Part shown: one piece after another, positions 1 through 10,100 of the stretch | Layout: each line of letters starts with the position of its first letter | How positions within the stretch are numbered: the first letter of the stretch is position 1 | Assembly: GCA_029339195.1 (NCBI GenBank) | Contig: JAPTJF010000687.1 | Coordinates: forward strand, 1-21,255 | Origin: Micractinium sp. NFX-FRZ | Taxonomy: Eukaryota > Chlorophyta > Trebouxiophyceae > Chlorellales > Chlorellaceae | Direction: 5' to 3' | Length of the DNA: 21,255 nucleotides | Position numbers and translations under genes: made by a program | The notes under the pieces: generated by a model | What the model was told of the DNA's origin: nothing | Seen by the model: only the letters and a program-made list of their open reading frames with translations | The model's database searches: none

Positions 1-2
1 TT

Positions 3-29
3 CCCCCCCCCCCCCCCCCCCCCCCCCCC
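3..29. repeat. Poly-C homopolymer tract
   Basis: Twenty-seven consecutive C residues stand at the extreme left of the window. They are followed by further C-rich pyrimidine sequence to about position 115. On the opposite strand this is a long G run. If a plus-strand gene ends at 311, the pyrimidine-rich stretch would lie in its last intron. A run this long is also where assemblies and reads commonly err, so its exact length is doubtful. Confidence 0.8.
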
Positions 30-227
30 GCACCCCTCCTCCCCCCTGCACGGGAACCCCCTCCTTGCTTGCTCCCTTGCTCCCCCCTTGTCCTGCCCCT
101 CCCCCCGTGTATATTCTTAGTTTTGCCACACCAATGGCGCAGCCGGAGCCTGCAGCCTGCGGCTCGCAGCCTGCCTACCTCGATCACCCGCTGCCGCCTC
201 CCCCCTCCTACTACCCTTTCCCGCCAG

Positions 228-311
228 CTGGCCGACCCCAATCTCATCTCATTATTCTCTGTGCCACCTCCCGAGCTGCCCCCCAATGCCCAACTACCGG
301 CCCTCCCTTGA
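228..311 (+). CDS. Possible last coding exon of a plus-strand gene, product unknown
   Basis: A pyrimidine-rich tract ending in CCCGCCAG looks like a splice acceptor at 226-227. It is followed in frame by 27 codons and TGA at 309-311. The peptide begins LADPNLISLFSVPPPELPP and is proline-rich at its end. A TGTAA signal lies about 200 bases downstream, a reasonable 3'UTR length for an alga, and the next gene is convergent, which would fit a gene end here. Other frames across 121-415 are also open, and the rest of the gene lies outside the window. The call therefore rests only on a plausible acceptor, a short open frame and the 3'-end signal. I do not recognise a family. Confidence 0.25.
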   Translation: MADPNLISLFSVPPPELPPNAQLPALP

Positions 312-849
312 GTTTTAGGGCAGAAAGGGCTCCCCCCCAGAGAGGAGCAGAGCCATGTGGGCCCTGCCTGGGGCCGCCCAGCCCAGCCCCGCCCTGCTGT
401 GCTGTTGTTGCGTGAGCATGCCACCACCCCTTTCGTTCCACCAGTGGCCCGCCTCCGAGCCTGATCTCATTTCACGGAGAAAACTGCAATTCTTTCTGTC
501 CTCTCTTTGTAATAGGTGAGCAGATCCACAAACACACGCCGTTCAGGGGCCGTGCATCAAGTGGCAGGCTGCGAAGGAAACAAATGAGAGGTAGCCACTA
601 CCAATGCGGCATGAATTCTGCCTGCCTTGCACCACTGCCTCATCACGTGCGGCCTGGGGCACAGGCGGCGTTTCACAACAAGAAGACGGCACAGGCGCAA
701 ACTACAATGGCAAGGCAGCGAAAAGATTTGCTCTGTAAGAAGTTGCGCGTTCAACTCAACAGGCAAACCAATAGAGAGGGCAGCCAACCCAGTTGGCGAT
801 GCGGCGCTCGGGTGCTTGCCACGGCCACAACCGCAGGCAGGCCAGGCCG
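312..849. other. Convergent intergenic region, no gene seen
   Basis: This stretch probably holds the 3'UTR of the putative plus-strand gene ending at 311 and that of the minus-strand gene ending at 850. Apart from plus-strand TGTAA motifs near 508 and 735, nothing recognisable is present. No minus-strand TGTAA was found just downstream of the minus-strand stop. The open frames here are short and have no family resemblance. Confidence 0.5.
508..512 (+). terminator. TGTAA polyadenylation-type signal
   Basis: TGTAA is the usual poly(A) signal of chlorophyte algae. Here it lies in a pyrimidine-rich stretch about 200 bases after the TGA at 309-311, in the gap between two apparently convergent genes. 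A second plus-strand TGTAA occurs near 735, so the assignment is tentative. Confidence 0.35.
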
Positions 850-3800
850 TCAACCCCGCCGCGAGCGCTTGTCGGAGGGGGTGCCTGCCGGCAGGGCGCG
901 CCGCACCCGCTGCGCCTGCTGAGCCCGCTGCGCCATTCCCCCGCCCGCCACGGCCAGCTCCTCCCCTGCCTCCTCGTCTCCCTCTGGGCCTCGGCCCGCC
1001 ACGTCAGCGCGTGCCACATCAGCGGCTGCTGAGCTGGTCACCTCGGCGATGGCGTCCTCCAGGGCGGCCACCCCCATGCCCAGCTGCGAGCTCAGCACGC
1101 TCTCCTCAAAGCTCAGGTGCCTCTGGGTTTCGCCCTCAGGTTTGAAAAAGCGCTCCAGCTTGGGCAGCATGAGCTTGTCCGCAATGTCCGCCATCCGCTT
1201 GCGGACTGCAGGGGGCGGGGAGGAAGGAGGGGCAAGGCCGGTGGGTCGACACACAAATTGGATTGCATACAAAACAAGGGGCAGCGGCTGGGTGGGGTGC
1301 ACATGGGGTGGGTGCGCCCACGCCGCTCTCACCGAGCGTGTGTGCGTATTGCTGTGAAGGGGCAGGTGAGTGGAGGAGGGCCATCCTGCTTCCCCGCCCA
1401 CCCACGACCGCTGCCCCCTCCACATGGCAGCCACCTGAATGTCAACCTGGCGGAACAGACTAAATGCCCCAACCAGGCCTGCCCCCACTCACTGATGCTG
1501 CCCGGCCCTCTCTTCGCAGTGCTGCCCCCCGCGCCCCCCCGCTTTCGCTTCGCACTGCCACCCACGCTGCTGGCGCCGCCTGCTGCTGCGCCCGGGGTGC
1601 CCTGCTGGACTGGAGTGCCCTGCCGATCCTCCAGGCGCCAGCATGATGTGAGGGTGCGCTGGACCGCCTTGCTGGTGCTGCCGCCCGTGCGCACGCTGCC
1701 GTCCCCAAGCTGAGAGCCAGGCTGCGATGATGGCAGCATCATGGCACGCAGGGGGGTCGCGTGCAGCGCAGCCGCCGCAGCTGCAACCTCATCCTCCTCC
1801 GCCTGCCCCTCCTCTGCTGCTGCCTCCGCCTCCCCTGCCTGCCGCGCCTCCTCTGCTGCCTCCGCCCGCTCCTCCTCGGCTGCTGCCTCCTCTACCTCCG
1901 TCTGTTCCTCCTGCTCTGCTGCCGCCTCCTCGCCGCCCGCCTCTGCTGCTGCCTCCCACCCCTGCTCCTCCGCAGCTGCCTCCATCTCATTCGCCTCTGC
2001 TGCTGCTTCCTGCTCAGCCTCCCCCTTTGCCACTGCCGCCTGCCCTGCCTCCTCTGCCACCGCAACAGCCTCCTCCTCCGCCTCCTCCCCTCCTGCTGCT
2101 GCCGCTGCTGCCACCCCTGCTGCTGTTGCTGCCGTTGCTGCTGCCGTGGCAGCAGGTGAGGCTGGCGGCGCCACGGCTGATGGTGCTGCGGGCAAGGCTG
2201 TGCATGCTCCAGACAAGGCGGCCAATGCAGCGGGCGAAGCCGGTGCTGGCGCCGGGATGGCGGGTGAGGGCAGCGCTGCTGCCGATGCCACTGCCACAGG
2301 GGCGGCGGGTGCACCGGGGATTCCTCCTGCCGCTGCTGCCACCGCTGTGGCTGGCAAAGGAACCACCTGCTCAATACTAGCCTGCTCTGCCGCGCCACAC
2401 TTCATAGGCTCAGGCTCGTGAGAGGCCAGCGTCTTGCCTGCAGCTGCTGGTGCGGTGGCTGGGGCCGCTGCTGCTTGTGCTGCCGCTGCCTTGAGCACTC
2501 CTGCTGATGCTCCCACTGCCGGCATCGGTGCAGGCATGGGCACTGCTGCTGGGGCAGCTGCCACCAATGCTGGCTTGAGATCTGCTGCTGCCGCCGCTGC
2601 CGCCGCTGCCGTGACCGGCTTGGGCGCTGCCGCCGCGGCCACTGGCCCCACGCGTGCCGGCTTGAATGTTGCCAGAGCGGCAGCCGCTTGCGCAGCCGGC
2701 TTGAGCACTGCTGCTGCCCCTGCCCCTGCCACCGCCGCTGACTTGCGTGCTGCCGCTGCTGGCCTCCCAGCAGGGGCGGTCTTGGGCATGGCTGCTGGTG
2801 CTGCTGCCGCCGACGCTGGCCTGGACACTGCTGCCTGTGCCGCTGCCGCCAGTGCTAGCTTGAGCTCTGCTGCTTGTGCTGCCTCTGCCCTGAGCACTCC
2901 TGCTCTCACCCTTCCTGCCGGCTTTGGTGCTGCCTTGGGCGCTCCTGCTGAGGCTGCTGCCACTACCGCCAATGCGGGCTTGGGCACTGCCGCTGCCGCC
3001 ATGCCGCCCTCGGCCCCTGCTGCTGCCGCCAGCCTCGCTGCAGTGGCTGGCACCGTTGCGTGGGCCAGCTTGCCTCCCTCTGGTGCTGGTGCACGCGCTG
3101 GCTTGTGCAATGCAGCTGCAGCTGGCGCCTTGGCCAGCTTGGGCGCTGCGGCTGATGCTGCCATACCGTCCGCTGTGGGCACTGCAGGAGCCGCAGGCAT
3201 CGGCGGGGCCGGCACACGTGCAGATGCTGCCGCAGCAGCAGGGGCAGACGTGCGCACTGGGGCAGTTGTACCTGCCGCCGCGGGGGGCGTAGGCGCAGCG
3301 GCAGCCACAGCAGCACGCGCAGCCGCCTTGCGTGTTGCACCGCCCCGCCTGAGGGCGGTGGGCACCACCTCTGCTGCCGCAGCCAGTGCAGGCGCTGCTG
3401 CTGCCGCCGCAGCGGGAGCACACGCGGGCGCTGCTGCTGCTGCTCCGGGAGCAAGCGCGGGCGCCGCTGCTGCCGCCGCTGCCATGCCCTTCCTGCGCGT
3501 TGCGGACGCTGCAGGGCCCGGCTTGGGTGCAGCCGCCCCCGCCACGCCAGCGGCCGGACGGCGCCTAATCACAGCTGCCGAGGCCGCTGCTCCCGCCGCC
3601 TGTCCAGACGCTGCTGCTGCTGCTGCTGCTGCCGCTGCTGCTCCTGCTGCTGGCAGTTTGCGCGTCGCAGCGGCCGGTGCTGCGGGAGCCACCTTGCAGG
3701 CTGCCACTGGTGCACTGCCCGGCGCGGGCGCAGGGCCCGCCGGCGCCTTGGGCGCCGCCACCAGCAGTTCAAACAGCCGCTGTTTATCACCCCTGGCTGC

Positions 3801-6739
3801 ATAAAAGGCCTTCAAGCGCTCCTCGTGATATGCCGTCATCTTCCACAGAATCAGAACTGCGTGCAGGTGAGAGTGGATGAGCACAGAAGGCACAGTGAGG
3901 GTGGGAGCACCGCCAAGAGTGGGGTGAGGGTGAAGGCACACCGAGGAGGCTCAAGGTGATGCACCGCTCGCAAGTGCATGCATAGCAGGCATGGCAAGCA
4001 GCGGCGGCACATTGCGAGCAGCAGGCAATGCGGCGGCGGGTATTCCAAGCAGCAGGTGATGCAGCGGCGGGAAAATTTGAGCAGCGGGCAATGCAGCGGC
4101 GGGCATTGCAGGTCGACGGGCTGCGTGCATGCACACACCAGGTGTGGGCCCACACTGCATGCATGCTTGCATGCTGGCCTGCCTGCTCACCTGGCGGCAG
4201 CTCGTAGACCTGGCCCTTGACCCTGCGAGTCTTAGAGACAACCGACCCGATGCTGAGGTACTTCCTCAGGTTGGGCAGGCGCAGGCGGAGGTCGTCCAGC
4301 TGGCTGCAAGGCGTGCATGGAGGGGGTTGAGGGGCAAAGCATTCACCAGGCAATGGCGGCAGGTTCACCACCACTAGAGGGTGGTGGGAGCATTGTCAAG
4401 CGGCAGACTGAGGGCTGGCAGGCAGGCACAGCAGGCACAGCAGGCAGGCACAGAGGGCGGTGCAGTCTGCAGCGCACGTCCCTACATCCCCCCACACCCA
4501 CCCCCACAACGCACACACACACACGCACCTGTTGATGCTGTTGATGTGCGCCTTGTCTTGTCTTTCAAGAGCAATCTCTGTCTTCTCCAGCTCCGGGTTT
4601 TGCATGAAGCCCTGTGGAGTAAAGGGGGAGGGGACACGCGCCAAAGGCACATTGCGAAGCAGGACCAAGCACTCGCGTGCGGGCACACGCGGCACACCAG
4701 CAGCCGCCGCCGTGTGCACGGCGGCCTGCCCCTCCCGGCCGCGCATGCCCTCCACCACTTCAGCCAACACGACAGGAGCCAACATGACGCCCGCCACTCC
4801 ATTAATTAGGCTCACCACCAGCTTAGCCAGCAGCCAAGGGTCCATCTCATCGCTGCAGGCCCGCACTGCATCCAAAGCAGGGCTGGGCAGCTGCCAGCCC
4901 GCCTTGGACGGGTGCAGCGGCTCCGTCGCCACCTCCTTCAGCCGACAGCACACCGCGCTCAGCGCGCCAGCCAGGCCCGCCACGGTGCCGCACAGCGCCT
5001 TCAGGCGAGCAGCGTCGGTCTCGCGCAGCGCCTTGTAGAGCATGTAGAGGGAGCCAGGTGTGCCGGCGTTGCACCACAGGGCCACCAGCAGTCGCGCGGC
5101 GCGGTCCACGCCGGCTGCATCAGAAAAAGAACAGAAGGCGGAATGAGTGGAGAAGCATGCCAACCTGCTGGTCGAGCGCCTCCCAGACTGCACACTGGCT
5201 ACACACTTGATGTGCTGATAGCGCAGCATGCTTTGCGCGGCAACACATGAGGCCTGCGCTTCCGTGGACACATCGAGGCGGCCATCGCCACAGACCCTAA
5301 GACAAACAGACAGCACGCGCGTGCAATGCACAAAAGAATACCATTGGCACTGCTGGCCACACTGCTCACTCACCCCGCTTGCCGAGATCCCTGAACACCT
5401 GCAGCTGCTTCTCGATATCAAGCCCCCCCAGCAGCCGGGCCGCATCCGCCCTGCCCAGAATGCCGCACATGTCGGCAGCCACACGCGCCAGGCACGCCTC
5501 CGCCGCAGGGCCATCTGCAGGCGAAGAAGGCAAGGGCGGGGCGCTGAGCAGCACGGTGAGCGCATGGCAAGCGGTGGTGCTGGTGCCTCAATGGTGAGCG
5601 GCCCTACGGCCCTGCGAGCGCCTGGTATGTGCACGTGCAACACCTGTTCTTCCAGACCATTCTCGAGTATTCCCTCAATGTCAGTACGCCTGCCACCCAC
5701 CTAGCTTGCTGACGCCCATGATGTAGAGATCAATGGCCCCCTGCACGTCGCCGCAGGCCCCGTGGCGGCGCACCACCGCCCGCAGGCCGCCCCAGAGGCG
5801 CAGCGGGCGGCGGTTGCTGGTTGCGCCTGCCTCGGCACACGCGAGCTCCTCAAAATCGTACCGCCCCTCCTTGCCATCAAACCTGCGGGACAGCGGGGCC
5901 GGGGGGCAGGGGCAGCAGGGAGGGGTGAGGCCGGGGGGCTTACTTGTTGCGGGGAAGCGGAAGCGTGCAGTAGTACAGGCCTCCTTCCTTCCACACGTTC
6001 CACACAGATGACTTTGGTGAAACCCAGAGAGGAAGCAAAGGGCGCAAGCGTCACTGCAACGCCTGTGCACAGGCAGTGTGCTTGACGCTCACACGCCTGC
6101 CCCCGGCGCAGGCAGCCAGGCATGCATGCGCGCGCGCCCAGCGCCCACGTCGCAGCCCCCACTCACAGCGGTGTGCAGGGGCCGGTGACCAGCGTGTCCA
6201 ACAGCCCCCACTCCTTCTCCTTGCTCAGCATGCGGCAGAGCGCCAGCATGGCCTTGCGCATCTCTGGGTCTGCTCCGTCTGCCGGTGGCAGCCCGCTGGC
6301 CAGGCCCTTCACCGCCAGGCGAGCCGCCTCCCCTGCAACAGCCCACTCTGGGTGACCTGTGGTGACCGGAGCTGACCAGTGCCGACCGGAGCGGTGCAAT
6401 GTGTACTTGAGCGCCGCTGTGACCGCTGCTAACTCGCTGGCGTCCAGCGCCGGGGCCGGCGCGCCTTCTGCTGCAGCAGGCAGACAGGCGGGCGGAAGGC
6501 AGAGAGGTGAGGGGATTCTGAAATATAAACGGGGCGGCACTCGCCGGCAAGCACGAGCAGGTGACGGCCAACGCAGCAGCAGGGCGGCGGCGGGGCGCAG
6601 GGCGACCCGCTGGCCCTCTGGTCGCTGTGAGGAGCCGCTTGCCTGCCGCGCCGTGCAGCCATTGCTCTAAAGCCGCTGCCTCTGGTTTGCTCGTCACATA
6701 CGCCGCAGCCTGCCGAGGGCCGATTTTACCGGCCTCCAT
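850..6739 (-). CDS. Large unrecognised protein with Ala/Pro/Lys repeat region (about 1,380 aa, spliced)
   Basis: I do not recognise the family. Exons by frame and splice consensus: 6739-6643, 6467-6167, 5882-5701, 5514-5374, 5114-4529, 4303-4191, 3856-1493 and 1205-850 (TGA). The junction phases are consistent. Intron 1 appears to use a GC donor (GCAAGC) and has a tandem CAGCAG acceptor. Exon 5 stays open but may hide an intron ending at the acceptor before 4611, and exon 2 may hide one near 6350. Residues 1-475 look helical and globular, with motifs such as LDIEKQLQVFRDLGKRG and KAHINSIN. Residues about 505-1040 are an Ala-rich array with recurring LKPA/PKPA-like units. Residues about 1055-1170 are Glu/Ala-rich, likely a coiled coil or single helix. 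A basic cluster (KRKRGG) near 1243 suggests nuclear import. The last exon contains LPKLERFFKP, loosely like a degenerate PCNA-binding box. A chromatin or DNA-maintenance role is only a guess. Confidence 0.6.
2160..3760 (-). repeat. GCN-codon array encoding Ala/Pro/Lys-rich repeat domain
   Basis: About 1.6 kb of almost uninterrupted GCN codons on the minus strand, punctuated every 10-25 residues by LKPA, PKPV, FKPA or PKTAPA-like signatures. It encodes a low-complexity basic Ala/Pro region resembling in composition the tails of linker histones. The triplet repetition keeps several other frames open on both strands; those are shadows. The array lies inside the largest exon (3856-1493) of the unrecognised gene. 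Unit boundaries are degenerate, so the region has probably grown and shrunk by slippage. Confidence 0.75.
3993..4117. repeat. 31-bp minisatellite, four units, in an intron
   Basis: Four tandem units of 31-32 bases begin at 3993, 4024, 4055 and 4087. Each has the plan GGCAATGCAGCGGCGGG followed by a variable stretch and AGCAGCA. They lie in the intron between the exons at 4303-4191 and 3856-1493 of the unrecognised minus-strand gene. Units differ by roughly 10-30 percent. No coding role is apparent. Confidence 0.75.
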
Positions 6740-7196
6740 TCGAAATTGTGCCGCAGCCTGCTGCGGCCTGCGGCCTGCTCAGATAGAGCGCATATGCTCC
6801 GAAAGTTGCAAGGAGGTTATCAAGGGCTGCCGATGTTCCAGGAAGACGGAGTGGGCCCATGCTGAAACATGCCACGCACGCTGTGCGCAGTGGCGCCACT
6901 GGCGGGCGGTCGCGGCGGTCGCGGCCCCATGAGTGCACTAGCCCGCTGGTGCATGCAGCTTTGCAGCACACGCTCTTTCTTATCTGGAATTTTCTGCTGG
7001 TGCTTCCAGCTACTTGTAGGCAGCCCATGCGCACCAGCAGTCAAAAGCTACCTGGGAAGGGGCAACAGCTTCTCCTGCTCCCAGCTAGGTCGAGAAGGGC
7101 CTCAGGCTGTGCCTTGGGACGCAATTGTGCTCTCATAACCAAGTTGCCAGTGAGGGTGCAGGTTTCTAATGAATGACACACATGCAATGGTGGGGT
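6740..7196. other. Gap between two minus-strand genes
   Basis: About 460 bases separate the stop of the hydantoinase fusion gene from the start of the unrecognised gene, both on the minus strand. The gap must hold the 3'UTR of the first and the promoter and 5'UTR of the second. I found no minus-strand TGTAA signal. A perfect 14-bp palindrome, CAGTGGCGCCACTG, lies at 6888-6901 and could be a regulatory site or chance. Open frames in the gap have no family resemblance. Confidence 0.5.
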
Positions 7197-10100
7197 CTAG
7201 TCGGCATGGGGAATGCTGGCTGGCACGGCATACGGTGCCAGCGGGGCGTAGCGCACATCAGCGTGACCAAACGCTGGCGGCCCCACCACCGCCAGCGCCT
7301 CTGGGCTGGTGAGCAGCGGGTGGGCGGGCAGGCCCAGCACCGCCAGGCGCAGGCCGTACCGCAGCTCCTCTGTGGCCACGGGCAGGCCAGCTGCAGTACA
7401 GGCGGGCAGGACGGCAGTACAGGCACGCATGAGGGAATCAAGGCTGATTTGCAGGCTCTGGCGTGACTCCCTGCCGAACGCTACACAGGTCCTCTGTTGC
7501 CGTGGGCATGCCAGCTGCAGGCGAAGGGAGCAGGTGCAAGCTGGTGTCCCTGCCCCTCGCTCACTCTCTGCCTCCACGCAACAGATGAGGTCGGGCACCG
7601 CTGCCAGCACCACCGCCCCCTCAGCTGCAGGTGCCGCTGCCCTTGCTGCCAGGCCTGCAGCTGTGGGCGCTCCAGGCAGACCAAAACGCTGCCCAGCATC
7701 AGCTTCATCTGCCACAGCAGCATCACCCGCCGCCGCCGCGCCGGCGGCACCAATGCTGCCATTGCCACCACTGCCTGTGCTGCCAGGGCTGCCAGGGCTG
7801 CCAGCCTGGCGCTGCTGCGCTGGCGCCAGGAGGGCCACCAGGTTTTCGTTCTGGAAGTCTATCAGCAGGCTGGCGCCGCTGTGAGGCCCCGTGCCCTGCA
7901 CGCGCAGCTGCCCACGCGCAAAGCCGCCGCTGGTCTGGCGCTGGACATCCACCGCTTTGCCTGGTAGGGGGAGAGGGGTTTATGGGGCAGTTTAGCAGGG
8001 AGTGGGGCAAGGTCAGGGGTCAGGCTGCAGGACAAGGTGGCAGGCAGGCAGGCAGGGCGGGCAAGGCGCATAGAACACCTGGCAGGTGCCTGTCTCTGCT
8101 GGCCAGTGTGCAGGCGCAGCAGGCACCTGTTCCCAGGCCGCAATTTGGGAAGCACACCCACCTGAGAACAGCACACGCCCGCCGCCGGCTGCCGCGATGG
8201 CTACCGGCGCATCGCTCTTGGTGCTGCGCGCCTGTGCCACCGCCTGCCCCAACTGCCAGGCAAAGCTCAACGAGTGGGGCACCACCACTCGCTTCAGCTG
8301 TGCGCCTGGACAGGGGACGAGGGGACAGGGGTGGTGGTTGGGGTGGGTGGGTGGGCAGCAGCAGGGGTACTGTAGCAGCAGGGTACCAGCAGGCACAAAG
8401 GGGCCCACAGCCGCGCTGCCACCGCATGCCTCGCTGTGCGGCAGTGCACGCTGTGGTCGCCCATGGCAGGGCGATGTCGGCAGTTGGCAGGCACAATGAT
8501 GATGGGCACCTGTGAGGGGGCGGGCGCTGAAGCCGGCGCTGCACCCCATCTCTGCAGGGAAGGGGAACAGTTTATTTACTAGTGCAGGGATTGCAATCAG
8601 TTAACTGAATAGCGCAGGGAACGCGAACAGGAAACTGAGTAGTGCAGGGAACGCAAAGAAGTTTGTGATACAGAGAGGAAAGCAGGAACAGGGGGCGAAA
8701 CAGCGCCAGGGTGCATACATATACATGTACTGCTGCAAATGGGGCGCAGCGTGCAGGCTGCACGGCACTAGGGGTTGGCACTGCTAAATTTGGCAAGCGG
8801 AGAGCTACTGGGGATGCGCACCGGTGCACACGGGGCGCAGCAGGCGCTCCAGCCAAGCGGCGCTGGCGGCATGCTGCACCACCACAGCGTTGCCCCGCTC
8901 ATCGGCCAGCGCTGCGGGCAGGACTGGCAAGCCGTAGATGGCGGACGTCATCATCTGTGCAGGAGGGCAGAGGAGAGATAGGGAGGGTGCAGGTGAGTCC
9001 ACAGGCACACCAGAGAGATGGCAGCGATGGTGGTGGTTGTGGTGATGGTGGTGGTAGTTTGCACGGGGTCAGGTGGGGTGGATCGACCACTCAATTACAC
9101 ATCAGTCAATCAAGTTGCCTTGCCACGGAGCTCACAAGCACAGCTCAGCGGCACGTGCACCTGCGCACCTCCACTTGTGTACTGCCCTCCGCCCACCCAC
9201 CTGCAGCTCTGGGAACGCCCTCCCCATCAAGTCTCCATCCACGGCCGGCAGCCCCAGGCGGGCGCCCACCACCAGAGGCTCCAGCCCATTGCCGCCCCCC
9301 ACCTCCCCCGCCAGCACAGCAGCCAGCGGGGCAGCAGCAAAAGCTGCAGGGTCGCCCTGCGCGTCCACTGCAGGCCGGGCACCGCTGCCAGCGCCAGCAG
9401 CAGCGGGGAGAGCAGCAACACATGTTTGCCTGGGCTCCTCTTGGATCTCAGCCCCGCCGCCGCTGCTGCCGCCGCCTGCCGTGCCGGCCTCCCGCCCCTC
9501 CTCTGCTGCCACCCTGCCGCCCGCACTGCCTGCCTCAACCATCGCCGCCGTGCGGTGCGCCGCCAGCACCGCCTGTACCGCCGCCTCTGCTTGGTCTGAG
9601 TCCAGCTTTTCAAGCCCCACAGTGGGGGCCCCCATGTATCCGGCATCCACCACCAAGTGGTGGTTGGGCAGCGCCGCGGGGGCGACGACGCGCATGCTGC
9701 CGGGCCCAGACCTGGGGGGCGGGGGGCAGCAGGGCGAGAGCATGGTGGGGTTGAAACGAAGATGGAGCAGGTCAGGCTGGAAGCCGGATGGGGTAGCAGA
9801 AACCTTTGACGACTTGCTTTTAGAGTGTCCAGATTGGCGCCTCAATCCCAGTCCAAATGGAGTAACCACCGCCGCTCACATGCCTCCAGCTAGCGCCACA
9901 TCTGCACCCTCGCCCTTCACCCTTGCCCCTCTCCCCCCGCCTGTCTCTCCAGCTGGATCAGGCACTCCAGCAAAGTGAGTGATACAAACCAGCTTCCTCT
10001 CAGGCAGGGCCGCGCCTTGCCCTGTGCCTCTCCCTCTCCCTCACCCTCAACCCCACCGCCTCACCTCTCCAACTGCATCAGGCACTTGAGCATATGAGAG

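Noticed and set aside
65..415. Plus-strand frame of 116 codons near the left edge as a complete gene
   Set aside because: Composition is that of pyrimidine-rich intron or UTR sequence; the short exon at 228-311 with acceptor and downstream TGTAA is a better, though still weak, reading.
2410..3423. Minus-strand frame of 337 codons rich in Cys, Gly and Ser
   Set aside because: A shifted frame of the same Ala-rich exon; its composition follows from reading GCN repeats one base off.
2434..3804. Long plus-strand open frame of 456 codons, Ala-rich
   Set aside because: It is the complement of the GCN repeat exon on the minus strand. Triplet repeats keep all frames open, and only the minus frame has splice-consistent flanks and recurring KPA signatures.
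6888..6901. 14-bp palindrome CAGTGGCGCCACTG as a regulatory operator
   Set aside because: Short palindromes of this GC content are expected by chance in a window this size; nothing else supports a function.
8553..8672. CRISPR-like regular repeat
   Set aside because: The 30-base units are contiguous with no unique spacers, lie inside a nuclear intron, and include a splice acceptor.
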